Of a stretch of 52,470 nucleotides of DNA, positions 1 to 8,991 are shown piece after piece. The stretch's first letter is position 1, and each line of letters begins with the position of its first letter. Below the pieces are notes generated by a model. That model worked only from the letters and a program-made list of their open reading frames with translations. It searched no databases and was not told where the DNA came from. The DNA comes from an uncultured Granulosicoccaceae bacterium (lineage in GTDB: Bacteria > Pseudomonadota > Gammaproteobacteria > Granulosicoccales > Granulosicoccaceae): NCBI GenBank assembly GCA_937998875.1, contig CALLBO010000092.1, positions 1 to 52,470 of the forward strand. Direction: 5' to 3'. The translations under genes were made by a program, and so were the position numbers.

Positions 1-2287
1 CGAAGCACTGGGCACGCGTGCTGGCAGTAATCTTTTTCACAGTTTTAATACCTTCAACATCAGTTCGGGTGGTTCAGCGACTTTCACCGGTAGTGATGAT
101 ATTCAAAACGTGATCAGCCGTGTTACCGGCGGTGATGTGTCTAATATACAGGGTACGCTCCGTTCAGAAGTCGGAAATGCGGATTTTTACTTCATTAATC
201 CCGCCGGAGTGACTTTTGGAGAGGGTGCTTCGGTAGATGTTCCTGCATCATTTCATGTGAGTGCAAACGATCAGTTGCGATTTACCGATGGTGCGGTATT
301 GGATGCTGCGTCCTCGACAAGCAGCGTACTTTCTATGGCAGCACCGCAGGCGTTTGGCTATTTGGGTAACGGCGTTGGGGCAATCGAGGTACGCGGTGCT
401 CAATTGGAGGTGGTAAACGGAAATCTGGGTGTAACAGCTAATGAACTCAAAATTGATAATGGAATGTTGGCCAGTTCAGGAGACATCAATATTGAGGTCT
501 CGGAGGGAGCTTCTATTGAGAGTGGGGGGCGGATCATCAGCCAAACTTTCTCTGACCAGAGTGCTGGTGACATTACGTTAACAGCAGGGCAACTCATAAT
601 TGATGGCAGTGATGGAGCGGGTAACGATGCGCCGTTGTCGACTGGCCTTTTCAGTTTATCGGAACCTGGAGCATCCGGTGATGCCGGCAATATCAGTATT
701 ATTGTAGAAGATCTTGTTACCCTGCAAAACGCAGGAGCCGTTTCGACAGACACCTCCGCCGGAGGTAATGCAGGTAAGATTGAACTGACCGCCGACCGAC
801 TGCTTATCGACGGGCGCGACGGTGAGTTTTTTACCGGAATTTCAAGCTCTGCAGCTGGAGACTCAACGGGTAACGCCGGTACAATCGAGATCTCGACAAC
901 GGGCCAGGTGACGATACAAGGTGGCGGTGGATTTGATACCTCTACCTTTTCTGAAGGTGATGCTGGCAATATTCAATTGACTGCTGGTGAGTTGTTCATT
1001 GACGGGCGCGACAATGGGCTCTTTACAGGAATTACAAGCTCTACCTTTAGTGGATCTGGCAATGCCGGCATAATCGACATCTCGGTTAGCGGCCCGGTAA
1101 CGTTACTACGAGGCAGTATTATTCTCACGGGTAGCAGCTCTCAAGGTGATGGAGGCAATATTCAATTATCCGCCGATCAGTTACTCATTGACGGGGGCAA
1201 CAGCGCGCTTTTTACAGGAATTTCAAGTTCTGCACCCAGCGGATCCGGTAACGCCGGTACAATCGCCATCACGATTAGCGGCCTGGTGACGGTGCAAAAT
1301 GGCAGTGGAATTATTTCTGCCGTTGGTATTGGGCAAGGTGATGCAGGCAGCATTTTACTGACTGCAAATGAGGTACTGCTCGACGGGCAAGGCGGTGTGT
1401 CTCTAATTGCCAGCTCCGTAAATCCCGGTTCAACCGGAAATGCAGGCACTGTGGAACTACAAGTCGAAGAGCAACTTACGGTACAAAACGGCGCAGGCAT
1501 TACGGCATTTAGCGCTGGTGAGGGTGATGCCGGTTCTGTGACGATTAATTCAAACAGCGGAACCATTCGGCTTCTTCAGGGTGCCGGGATAGAAAGCACT
1601 GCTATAGGTGATGGTACTGCTGCTGGTGATATCACTATTTCAACCGGGGGATCAATAATCATCGAAGACAGTTTCGTGGGGACAGTGGCTTTCGAGGGTG
1701 AAGCCGGGCCGGTGAATATAGCTGCCGGTATACTGGAAACCAGCAACTCAGTAATATCTACAACAACTACTTCCCCTGTTGCAGATGGTGGAAATGTATC
1801 GATAGAAACCGAGGTCTTCATTCTTAAGGAAACGATCATTCGAGCCAACGCAGTTAGTGGCAGTGGCGGGACCATAACTGTCGATTCTGATGCAGTAGTA
1901 TCTTTCGCAAATCAGTTGAATTTACAATCCGCAGAGGTGGTGGCGCCAGTAGATGCGGGTAACGTTATTCAAGCAGTCGCCGAGGACGGAGTAACAGTAC
2001 CACCCACCATCAATGCACCGGAAACAGATATCAGCGCCGCGTTAACAGAGCTGAGTACCAACCCGGGTGATCCGCCCACAGTTGCTTCAAACCCGTGTGC
2101 AGGTTTCACAGACGGTGCGCCCAGCTCATTGGTAGAATCCGGCCGTGGCGGACTACCAGTGACTGGTGCCACATTAGCCAGGCTACCAACCGTTTCAGCA
2201 CCAGTGATGTTGACAGAAAACTCCACGCCCTTGGCGATGAACATTGCCGAAACTGGTAGTCTCTCCCGGTCTGGCTGTCGATCTTGA
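1..2287 (+). CDS. Filamentous-haemagglutinin-like TPS exoprotein, 5' end outside window
   Basis: Large secreted adhesin-type protein of the two-partner secretion (TpsA) class, expected to be exported by an FhaC/ShlB-type outer-membrane partner that is not in the window. The frame is open from base 2, so the start and signal peptide lie upstream; the GTG at 110 is internal. The visible N-terminal part carries the haemagglutination-activity domain signature (HSFNTFNI, then VISRVTGG and NADFYFINPAGV). From about base 560 to 1530 there are five degenerate repeats of about 64 residues, each with an (A)GxIxLTAxxLxIDG element followed by GNAGTIxI, as expected for a beta-helix. The C-terminus has the NPC...SSLVESGRGGLP motif common at the end of such proteins. 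Adhesion or surface-filament function is family knowledge; the ligand is unknown. Confidence 0.9.
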   Translation, partial: EALGTRAGSNLFHSFNTFNISSGGSATFTGSDDIQNVISRVTGGDVSNIQGTLRSEVGNADFYFINPAGVTFGEGASVDVPASFHVSANDQLRFTDGAVLDAASSTSSVLSMAAPQAFGYLGNGVGAIEVRGAQLEVVNGNLGVTANELKIDNGMLASSGDINIEVSEGASIESGGRIISQTFSDQSAGDITLTAGQLIIDGSDGAGNDAPLSTGLFSLSEPGASGDAGNISIIVEDLVTLQNAGAVSTDTSAGGNAGKIELTADRLLIDGRDGEFFTGISSSAAGDSTGNAGTIEISTTGQVTIQGGGGFDTSTFSEGDAGNIQLTAGELFIDGRDNGLFTGITSSTFSGSGNAGIIDISVSGPVTLLRGSIILTGSSSQGDGGNIQLSADQLLIDGGNSALFTGISSSAPSGSGNAGTIAITISGLVTVQNGSGIISAVGIGQGDAGSILLTANEVLLDGQGGVSLIASSVNPGSTGNAGTVELQVEEQLTVQNGAGITAFSAGEGDAGSVTINSNSGTIRLLQGAGIESTAIGDGTAAGDITISTGGSIIIEDSFVGTVAFEGEAGPVNIAAGILETSNSVISTTTTSPVADGGNVSIETEVFILKETIIRANAVSGSGGTITVDSDAVVSFANQLNLQSAEVVAPVDAGNVIQAVAEDGVTVPPTINAPETDISAALTELSTNPGDPPTVASNPCAGFTDGAPSSLVESGRGGLPVTGATLARLPTVSAPVMLTENSTPLAMNIAETGSLSRSGCRS

Positions 2288-2307
2288 TTGAAGCTCGGAC
2301 CAATCAA
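2284..2307 (+). other. Stem-loop over the adhesin stop codon
   Basis: Perfect 7-bp inverted repeat TTGATTG / CAATCAA with a 10-nt loop; the adhesin TGA stop lies inside the left arm. There is no T-run behind it, so it is not a standard intrinsic terminator. Confidence 0.3.
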
Positions 2308-2396
2308 ACACTCATTTTGAAAATCGACGGTTTGAATCTATCAGTTATTTTCTGGCACGCCGGAAAGCTGCGACGTGCTGCTGCGTGAAAAATCCA

Positions 2397-2425
2397 ATTT
2401 GAACGATATAGCGTGAGTTCGGGAC
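2397..2425 (+). promoter_or_regulatory. Candidate ECF-type promoter, copy A
   Basis: Reads ATTTGAACGA, 4 nt, GCG, 4 nt, TTCGGGAC, ending 34 bases before the ATG of the DUF4384/OmpA gene. A second copy with exactly the same spacing lies at 9275-9303 before the other OmpA gene. GAAC is separated from CGGGAC by 15 bases, which resembles the GAAC-type -35 and short -10 elements of ECF sigma promoters. That it is read by the sigma factor encoded at 3506 is inference. Confidence 0.55.
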
Positions 2426-2459
2426 TACTGATTTATACCAGCAAATATAAGGGAGCGAG

Positions 2460-3443
2460 ATGAAGCAGCTAGTCACACAGGGTCTGGCTTTGTTTTTAAC
2501 CATTGTCAGTCCCGGGATCGCTGCCAGCCAGTCGATTGCTGAGATAAAAAAGTCTGTAACTTCTATTTTGGATAGCGCTAATGGTAGCCAGGATACCGCC
2601 ACTTTAAGCCTGCAGATTGTGGGCGCTAACGCATCCGGTGTGCGGGTAGGTGATGAGGTCAGCCTGGCGTTCGCGTCAAATCAGAGTTGCTTTGTCACAG
2701 TCTTCTGGGTGGAGAATGGCGGTGATACTAATTTGATCAAAGCCTGGAATTACGAATACCGCTTAACTCCTGACGGCAAGCCGAGAACGTTTCCCGATCC
2801 AGCGACAGGAGCAGTAGAAATAAGTCCTCCACTGGGCCGGGACAAAATCTACGCGTTCTGCACACTGTCCCAACCTGCTTTCTCTGAAGTGTCATTCACG
2901 CAGGGTCATACCGCAGTACCGGCGAAAGATGCCATAAGTGTGATTCCGGAATTACTACGAGAGCTGTCGGATAGCGGTGTAATAGTCGCTACAGCCAAGA
3001 CTTCGATAAAAATCATTGGCAGAGAAAATTCTGTCTTTAGCGAAAAAGATATTATAGAAACCTTTAGAGGCCCCACCCGCAGCAGCATCACGCGTTCCGC
3101 CCTGGCCGCACCGGTGCAGTTCAACGTGGGCAGTGATCAAATTATCAAGTCCGCCTTCGAGATGTTAAACAACGTTGGTCGAGCGTTTACGTCAGCAGAA
3201 CTTGGGCAGTCAAAGTTTAGAATTAACGGTCACACCGACGCGACAGGCACAGATGCTTACAACGATGATCTCAGTGAAAGAAGAGCAGTGTCGGTGAAAA
3301 ATTATCTGGTTACACACTTCAACATAGAACCATCGCGGCTTGAGGCAGTTGGGTGGGGGGAAACCATGGCGATATCTGACAATTCTACTGATGAAGGCAG
3401 GGCAGAAAACAGGCGGGTGGAATTTGAATTACTGGAAGAATAA
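2460..3443 (+). CDS. DUF4384 + OmpA-like domain envelope protein
   Basis: Exported protein of 327 residues. The signal peptide is about residues 1-22 (MKQLVTQGLALFLTIVSPGI, then AAS). Residues about 45-145 resemble DUF4384 (GVRVGDEVSLAF, CFVTVFWV, a PPLGRDKIYA segment). Residues about 215-325 form an OmpA C-terminal peptidoglycan-binding domain with NGHTDATGT and AENRRVEF, the region that usually contacts diaminopimelate. No beta-barrel is evident, so it is probably a periplasmic or outer-membrane-attached wall-binding protein. The start is supported by AAGGGAG seven bases before the ATG. DUF4384 proteins often occur beside CHAT proteins and surface exoproteins, which fits its place between the adhesin and the CHAT gene; its exact role is unknown. 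Confidence 0.85.
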   Translation: MKQLVTQGLALFLTIVSPGIAASQSIAEIKKSVTSILDSANGSQDTATLSLQIVGANASGVRVGDEVSLAFASNQSCFVTVFWVENGGDTNLIKAWNYEYRLTPDGKPRTFPDPATGAVEISPPLGRDKIYAFCTLSQPAFSEVSFTQGHTAVPAKDAISVIPELLRELSDSGVIVATAKTSIKIIGRENSVFSEKDIIETFRGPTRSSITRSALAAPVQFNVGSDQIIKSAFEMLNNVGRAFTSAELGQSKFRINGHTDATGTDAYNDDLSERRAVSVKNYLVTHFNIEPSRLEAVGWGETMAISDNSTDEGRAENRRVEFELLEE

Positions 3444-3505
3444 AAATGAACGATTGGCGGCCTTTTCCAAACATACCGTTGAGAGTCTATAGCAGTGAGT
3501 AGCAT

Positions 3506-4081
3506 ATGGCTTTAACTAGCTCGAATGACGAATTACTGGCGATGATGGCAGGAATCTGCTCTGAAGACCGGAACAGTATGGACCGTCTTTTTACGACGAT
3601 GTATTCATCGTTGTATCGATTTGCAGTCCGAATGGTTGGGGAGAATGAAGCAGAAGACCTGGTAAACGAAACCATGCTGGAAGTCTGGATGCACAGTGAA
3701 TCATTTAACGGGGAATCGAAGGTCTCTACCTGGATATTCGGCATATTGAGAATGCTGAGTCTGAAGCGATATCAGAAGCAATCTGCAAAAAAACGCGACA
3801 AGAAAGAGCTGGCAGTTCATGAGGAGGAGTTGGCAGAGGAGTTAGCCCAGGGTATGCAGACCGACGCAGACACCCTGGCTACGGTAGAAGAAATAGAGCA
3901 ATACCTGGAATATCTTAGCGATGAGCATAAAAGTGTGATTCTACTGGTTACACAGGGCTATACCTACAAAGAGATTGGGGTAATCGAAAAGTGTCCGGAA
4001 AATACTGCGAAAACGCGTGTTTTCCATGCAAGAAAGAAACTAAAGGAAATAATGAAGTCGAGTGTATCAACGACAGTATAA
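3506..4081 (+). CDS. ECF-family RNA polymerase sigma factor
   Basis: Sigma-70 family protein of 191 residues with only regions 2 and 4. Region 2 is about residues 22-95 (LYRFAVRMVGENEAEDLVNE, then TWIFGILRM). An acidic/lysine-rich linker follows, and region 4 is about residues 128-183 (LSDEHKSVILL, YTYKEIG, NTAKTRVFHARKKLKE) with a helix-turn-helix for -35 recognition. It is followed 10 bases later by a zinc-type anti-sigma factor, the usual arrangement for extracytoplasmic-function control. Its likely targets are the surface genes around it; the GAACGA/TTCGGGAC element before both OmpA genes is a candidate site. GAACGA alone also occurs at 3448-3453 before this gene, without a good -10 half, so autoregulation is uncertain. 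Confidence 0.9.
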   Translation: MALTSSNDELLAMMAGICSEDRNSMDRLFTTMYSSLYRFAVRMVGENEAEDLVNETMLEVWMHSESFNGESKVSTWIFGILRMLSLKRYQKQSAKKRDKKELAVHEEELAEELAQGMQTDADTLATVEEIEQYLEYLSDEHKSVILLVTQGYTYKEIGVIEKCPENTAKTRVFHARKKLKEIMKSSVSTTV

Positions 4082-4091
4082 GGTGAACGAA

Positions 4092-4832
4092 ATGACCAAG
4101 ATTATAGAAAATGATGATCACGAAGACTTTTTTGAACTTCTGCCTCTTTATGTAAACCAGTCTCTTGATAATGCAAAAATGCTGGCGATAGAGAAACACC
4201 TGAAAAATTGTGCTGAGTGCCAGGCTGAACTGGCGTTTGAGAAGTCGCTTCAAGAATCTATAAACGCAAATGAAACTGACGTGACTGAAATTTCGCAACG
4301 AAATCTGGTGAAATTTAACGCACAACTTGATCGACGATTGACTGAGGTATCGCGAACTGAGGTATCGCGAACTGTGGAATTGCCAACAGAGGCATCAGTA
4401 GCTAAAAGCGATTTGCCTGCCCGGAGAAACCATGCAGGTGGTAGTCCGTTACTGGAGCGTATCTTTGACTATGGACGCTCACTGCTAACGTACCGTCCAG
4501 CGATCGGTGCACTGGCCGTGGGATGTTGTGCTGTGGTGGTAGTCAGTGCGTTGTCCGGATCTATTGATAGTGGTGATACACAAAGTCCGCTGCGTAGCTG
4601 TGAGCATGTGGTAAAGCATCACGAACTCCGTGTGGTCACGACCAACAGTGACAGTGTTTCCGGTAGTGCAAAAGACATACTTCAGGAGTATTTTCCTGAT
4701 GCGGAATCTACTATTGAAGTTCTTGACGAAGGTGGGATCGTGGTAAGTGTAACGGGCGACACCTGTATGGTTCCTCTGCTGGTAAACGATCTTGAGAAAT
4801 TGTCTTCAGTTAACTCTGTTACCGTAAACTGA
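4092..4832 (+). CDS. Membrane-anchored zinc-finger anti-sigma factor
   Basis: Predicted partner of the upstream ECF sigma factor, 246 residues. The cytoplasmic N-terminus has the zinc-binding anti-sigma signature H36-x3-C40-x2-C43 within a helical segment. One hydrophobic helix (about residues 136-156, PAIGALAVGCCAVVVVSALS) spans the inner membrane. The remaining 90 residues would be periplasmic and contain two cysteines (SCEHVV, DTCMVP), possibly a disulfide. The ATG at 4092 is preferred because AAGGTG lies eight bases upstream; an in-frame ATG at 4062 would overlap the sigma gene. A tandem 15-bp duplication lies in the linker. The inducing signal and any protease that releases the sigma factor are not apparent. 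Confidence 0.82.
   Translation: MTKIIENDDHEDFFELLPLYVNQSLDNAKMLAIEKHLKNCAECQAELAFEKSLQESINANETDVTEISQRNLVKFNAQLDRRLTEVSRTEVSRTVELPTEASVAKSDLPARRNHAGGSPLLERIFDYGRSLLTYRPAIGALAVGCCAVVVVSALSGSIDSGDTQSPLRSCEHVVKHHELRVVTTNSDSVSGSAKDILQEYFPDAESTIEVLDEGGIVVSVTGDTCMVPLLVNDLEKLSSVNSVTVN
4341..4370 (+). repeat. 15-bp tandem duplication inside the anti-sigma gene
   Basis: ACTGAGGTATCGCGA is present twice head-to-tail, giving TEVSR-TEVSR in the cytoplasmic linker before the membrane helix. A further ACTG follows. The copies are identical, which suggests recent slippage. Confidence 0.9.
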
Positions 4833-4846
4833 TTGCTATTTGGATC

Positions 4847-7800
4847 ATGGGCCTGATGCGAATCTCTCTTTTAATTTTGCTACTGGGACTTAATGTTTTG
4901 TCCAGTGTAGCTCTTTCTGTAGAGAGCAATTTGTGTACGGGCATTGACTACAATCAGCCTGAAAAAACTGCTAACCACCTTTTGCAGCAAAGTAAATCGA
5001 TAATTGAAGAGGTAACAACTATAGATCGGCACTCGCAACAACTACAGCAGCTGGATTCTATCCTGAGCTGTATCTGGCGCTCCAGCAAATGGAGACCTCG
5101 AGAAAACGATCCACGGGATTTCGGTTTTAGTTACAAAACGCTTGCCGAAGGTGAAACGACAGAATCACTTAAGCTGGTTGAAAAAATATCTGATATCGCT
5201 ATGGCAGTACGTGCGCTGGGTCTCTATGAGCAGGCAATAGCGATTCAGGAACTTGCCGTCAAACTGGACAAACAAGGCAACCACTCCGCTACGCAGCTAT
5301 TTTCGCTGAGCCGGCTCGCATTGATGCAGGTTGAGGACGGTGACCCTCTTAGCGCGCAGCGGTCACTCGACGCAGCCGCTGATCTTGCACTGCTACCGTC
5401 GATGCCTGATTTTGCTATTACCGAATACCTGGATATCAGCGGTTTTGTCTATGGGCAGCAAGGGAAATGGTCCGATGCACTCACAGCGCATACTGCCGCA
5501 CTGGAAAGTGCTCTCGAATCCGACAGACAAGATGTGCCTGTTATAGCGGAATACATGAACAATACAGGTGTTGCTGCCTTCCACTTGAGTCAGTATGAGC
5601 TGGCTGAGCGCAGGCTCAGTGAATCACGCAGCATTCGACAACAATATTATTCGGCGACCCATCCTGTACAGGCTGAATCAGATCATAATCTTGCCAAACT
5701 TCTGGGTGCGACGAATCGGGTTGCTGAAGCAATCGAATTACAGAAAGATGCAATATCTGCCCGAACCGCTGTTCTGCAGCCGGAGCATCCGTTACTTGTT
5801 GATAGTCTAAATGATTTGGCATGGCTACTGAGTGAGCAGGATATTAATGATCAGGCGCTTTCTCTGATAGAACAATCATGTGATATCACACGCCGTATTC
5901 GAGCAGACTCTCATCCGTCGATGGCCACCTGTTATCACAACCTGAGCTACCAGTTAAAATTGTTGGGCAGGTATGGCGAGTCGCTGGACAATCTGGAAAA
6001 AGCACTTGATATTCGAGAAAAAGTGCTTGTGAGCCCACACCCGCGAATCGCAAACAGTTTAAACAATATGGGCTTGTTGTACGGAATACTTGGCGAGCCT
6101 GAAAAACAAACCGAGCTGCTTGAAGCATCATTTGAACAGCGTCAAGGGTTGTTCGGGGAAAATCATGTCGATGTTGCATCAAGCCTGAATAATCTTGGAT
6201 ACGCCTATGCGATGCAGAATAAGATCAATAATGCCGAGGTAGTGTTTGCAAGGGCGTTGTCCATAAGAGAATCAATTTTACCTGCGGGTCACCCTGATAT
6301 TGCTTTGACGATGAGTAATCTGGGGTATATAAAAATGCTTATGGGTAATTTGACGGGTGCCGGTGAGTTTCAAAGAGATGCCCTTAAAATCTATACCGCA
6401 CTTGAAGCCGCCCCTACTGACCGGATTGCTCAAGTGCTTAGCAACCAGGGAAAGGTCGTCGAGTTAGAAAACCGCTTAGACGAAGCGCAAGATTTGTATT
6501 TTCAAGCATTAGCGTTGCTCTCAAAAGCCGAGCATAGACACCTATACGCTCATATCGCAAGCAGCCTCGCACGCGCATTAAGGAAGACCGGACAGAAGGA
6601 AAGTGCCGTCTGGTTTCAGAAAGAAGCGGTCAGTACTATCAGAGAAGACCAATTGCTGTTGCCGGAGACTCTCCAGGTATCATTTTTAGAGTCAAACGAG
6701 GATCTCTTTCGAACCCTTGCTAATTGGCTAATTGAAGATAACCGGCTTGAAGAGGCTGATCAGATAATGGACTTACTTGATATATATCAAAATGATCAAC
6801 TGTTGAGATCAACTGAGAAGGTCGAGGGTGAAACAGTCTACCTGACTCCAACAGAGCTTACATTTTCAGACAAGGTCTCTGCGTTGATATCCGATGTCGG
6901 CCGCACAATGCGCCGTAAGTGGTCTGATAAAGAAGGGAGCGATGATGACAATGACATCAGGGGATTACATCACCGGTTGCGGGGTCTCTCACCAGCAACA
7001 GTAGATGTGAAGCGAAAAAAAAAACGGACCCTGACAGCGTCAAATAATTGTAATGCGATGCTACCGCGGGCAGGTCGTTCGCGTAGCCAGCGTCCAGATG
7101 AAAATTCACTACTTGTTAGGTATCTGGTATCCGATGACTCAGTTCGAGTGCTCACTTCTGATATCAATGGTTACTCATCGTGCACGATAGATGTCAGTCA
7201 GCGTACGCTTGGACGTATGGTTGGAAAAATTCGCAAGAACATCATACAGAGGAAAAACGCCGGTGGTGTGCTGGCGGGAAACCAGCGGATGTACAAGCTG
7301 CTGGTAGGCCCGATAGAAGAACTGCTCGCAAAAACAAAACCGAAAAGGCTGGTTATAGATCCTGACTCTGTACTGCGTTTTTTACCTTTCCACGCGCTGT
7401 ATGATGGTGAGCAGTACCTGGGTGAAAGATATTCTGTCAGCAATATTACAGAAGGCTACAAGGCAGCCGTCAACGCTGATTTCGATATGTATATAGCGGG
7501 TTTCGGTGTGGCGGAAAAGCACAGATACGGCAGTTATCCGCTGCCGTTCGTTCGCAATGAACTGAATGACGTAATAAAGGAAAACGAGTCAGATCAAGGT
7601 GCAATTCCCGGAGAGGTCTATCTGGATAAAAATTTTACGGAGTCCCGGTATATAGAGGCCATTGAAAAAGAGATTCCGTTTCTGCATATAACCGGTCACT
7701 TTGTTTTCAATCGTGGAAAACTTCGCAATTCTTTTTATCTGGCCGGCAATGACAAAATCCTGCCTGCCTCTACCATTGTTCAACCAACAGACGCCGATGA

Positions 7801-8215
7801 TGCCTTAGGGGGCGTGAGTCTAATTGCTTTCCCAAGTTGCGAAACTGCGTTGTCTACCGATGAAATATCGAATATCGGAGATTACAATCAACCGGTAGAA
7901 CGCACATTTGAGGGCGAGAGTCTCGCGGGTGGAGCGATTAGGTCCGGAGCGCGTACTGTGTTAGCTTCTTTGTGGAAAGTGGAAGACGTCAGTACCGCTG
8001 TATTTTCCAGGCAATTTTACCGGTACATCAGTAAAGGATATGGAAAGTCAGTGTCGCTCATGAGAACCAGATCTGATTTTCTATCAGGACGCTTGAGTTG
8101 TGAAAATGTAGCGCACGATTCAGTGGCAGCAGTGAGTTCTGATAAACCCGGTTGTACTGCCGATTGGCGTCATCCGTTCTACTGGGCCGGCATAGTAATG
8201 TATGGAGCACCTTAG
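4847..8215 (+). CDS. Exported TPR-CHAT domain protein (caspase-like fold)
   Basis: Protein of 1122 residues: signal peptide (about 1-23, LLILLLGLNVLSSVALS), then many 42-residue kinesin-light-chain-like TPRs (about 75-600; repeated HP..A.SLNNLGYAYA blocks), and a C-terminal CHAT domain (about 780-1120). The CHAT dyad is intact: H951 in HITGH and C998 in PSCETA, matching the HxATH and SACETA motifs of this clan CD peptidase-like family. A basic stretch rich in K/R lies near residue 720. The signal peptide places it in the periplasm or outside, unlike cytoplasmic Craspase-type TPR-CHAT proteins. Sitting with a TPS adhesin, it may process or remodel surface proteins; proteolysis is inferred from the dyad only. 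It begins 14 bases after the anti-sigma stop. Confidence 0.88.
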   Translation: MGLMRISLLILLLGLNVLSSVALSVESNLCTGIDYNQPEKTANHLLQQSKSIIEEVTTIDRHSQQLQQLDSILSCIWRSSKWRPRENDPRDFGFSYKTLAEGETTESLKLVEKISDIAMAVRALGLYEQAIAIQELAVKLDKQGNHSATQLFSLSRLALMQVEDGDPLSAQRSLDAAADLALLPSMPDFAITEYLDISGFVYGQQGKWSDALTAHTAALESALESDRQDVPVIAEYMNNTGVAAFHLSQYELAERRLSESRSIRQQYYSATHPVQAESDHNLAKLLGATNRVAEAIELQKDAISARTAVLQPEHPLLVDSLNDLAWLLSEQDINDQALSLIEQSCDITRRIRADSHPSMATCYHNLSYQLKLLGRYGESLDNLEKALDIREKVLVSPHPRIANSLNNMGLLYGILGEPEKQTELLEASFEQRQGLFGENHVDVASSLNNLGYAYAMQNKINNAEVVFARALSIRESILPAGHPDIALTMSNLGYIKMLMGNLTGAGEFQRDALKIYTALEAAPTDRIAQVLSNQGKVVELENRLDEAQDLYFQALALLSKAEHRHLYAHIASSLARALRKTGQKESAVWFQKEAVSTIREDQLLLPETLQVSFLESNEDLFRTLANWLIEDNRLEEADQIMDLLDIYQNDQLLRSTEKVEGETVYLTPTELTFSDKVSALISDVGRTMRRKWSDKEGSDDDNDIRGLHHRLRGLSPATVDVKRKKKRTLTASNNCNAMLPRAGRSRSQRPDENSLLVRYLVSDDSVRVLTSDINGYSSCTIDVSQRTLGRMVGKIRKNIIQRKNAGGVLAGNQRMYKLLVGPIEELLAKTKPKRLVIDPDSVLRFLPFHALYDGEQYLGERYSVSNITEGYKAAVNADFDMYIAGFGVAEKHRYGSYPLPFVRNELNDVIKENESDQGAIPGEVYLDKNFTESRYIEAIEKEIPFLHITGHFVFNRGKLRNSFYLAGNDKILPASTIVQPTDADDALGGVSLIAFPSCETALSTDEISNIGDYNQPVERTFEGESLAGGAIRSGARTVLASLWKVEDVSTAVFSRQFYRYISKGYGKSVSLMRTRSDFLSGRLSCENVAHDSVAAVSSDKPGCTADWRHPFYWAGIVMYGAP

Positions 8216-8217
8216 CA

Positions 8218-8991
8218 ATGTCATGGGTAGTTGAAAACAGGCTTTGTTTATTTTTTGTACTGGTACTGGGTGCGGGCCATGCTACTGCAGATAGCAAAAT
8301 ACCCATGTATTTTTCCGACCTTGACAATTGTACGGATGGATCCGTTCAGCATTTCGACATAGCAACCGGGTTATTCCAGAAAACAGACAGCCTGCAACTA
8401 AGAACTAACATAAGGAAAAATATACCACGGCTTTCCTTGTCTGAGTTCTTATCCGCTGTACCCGTTGAAAGCAACTCAAGCTTACGCGGCAGCATGGCTG
8501 GACAGGATATCAAGGATCACGCAAAAATATATACCGATGTTTTCGATCGTGAGCGAGACCTTAAACCTGATGTTGTGATTGAAGGATTGCTCGGCAAAGA
8601 CGGGTCGATAGCAAATTTATCGATAAAAAAATTGCGTAAATCTGTAAAGGCAATAGCGTTGCGCTCAAAAGAGGCGGTCGGCGGTGATCTAAGTGTTACA
8701 GCACTGGATCGAGACGGTGCCCCGGTGGCTGAGTACAACTACAAGCCATATCAGATTGTCTATCTTAAAACCGAATCCGGCTATGAGGAAAGATTTGTCA
8801 ATGTGTCAACACAGACTTGCAGGGAGGAGACCTGGTTTGTTTCACGGCTTGGTACGACGATAATACGTCATGACAGAGAGCGTCTTCCTTTCCGGATTTT
8901 CCTGGCACTCTCTGAACCTGTCGATCGGCTCTCAATTAGTTTTTACAATAGTACAATTGAATTGGCTATCCCGAGACTAACCGAACTGTAG
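8218..8991 (+). CDS. Exported protein of unknown function following CHAT
   Basis: 257 residues. The ATG at 8218 is chosen because it follows the CHAT stop by two bases, has GGAG upstream and gives a clear signal peptide (about 1-23, LCLFFVLVLGAGHATADS). An upstream in-frame ATG at 8152 would add 22 non-signal residues inside the CHAT gene. The mature protein has no domain I recognise; it contains paired cysteines (LDNCTDG near the start, TQTCREE late) and mixed beta-type composition in the second half (YKPYQIVYLK, RLSISFYNSTIEL). Tight coupling to the CHAT gene suggests a substrate, inhibitor or accessory factor of it, which is inference from position alone. Confidence 0.7.
   Translation: MSWVVENRLCLFFVLVLGAGHATADSKIPMYFSDLDNCTDGSVQHFDIATGLFQKTDSLQLRTNIRKNIPRLSLSEFLSAVPVESNSSLRGSMAGQDIKDHAKIYTDVFDRERDLKPDVVIEGLLGKDGSIANLSIKKLRKSVKAIALRSKEAVGGDLSVTALDRDGAPVAEYNYKPYQIVYLKTESGYEERFVNVSTQTCREETWFVSRLGTTIIRHDRERLPFRIFLALSEPVDRLSISFYNSTIELAIPRLTEL

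Noticed and set aside
400..969. 189-codon minus-strand frame inside the adhesin gene
   Set aside because: Serine/proline-rich mirror of the repeat-coding strand, no ribosome site or family; shadow frame. The same holds for 1177-1566 and 1576-1875.
560..1530. Regular repeats of about 190 bases
   Set aside because: They are in-frame protein repeats of the adhesin, degenerate in DNA and without spacers; not a CRISPR array.
3448..3472. Third copy of the ECF promoter motif before the sigma gene
   Set aside because: GAACGA is present but the -10 half (TTCGGGAC) is not; kept only as a weak possibility.
4847..8215. TPR-CHAT as a type III-E CRISPR (Craspase) component
   Set aside because: It has a signal peptide and no Cas genes or repeats nearby; the exoprotein neighbourhood explains it better.
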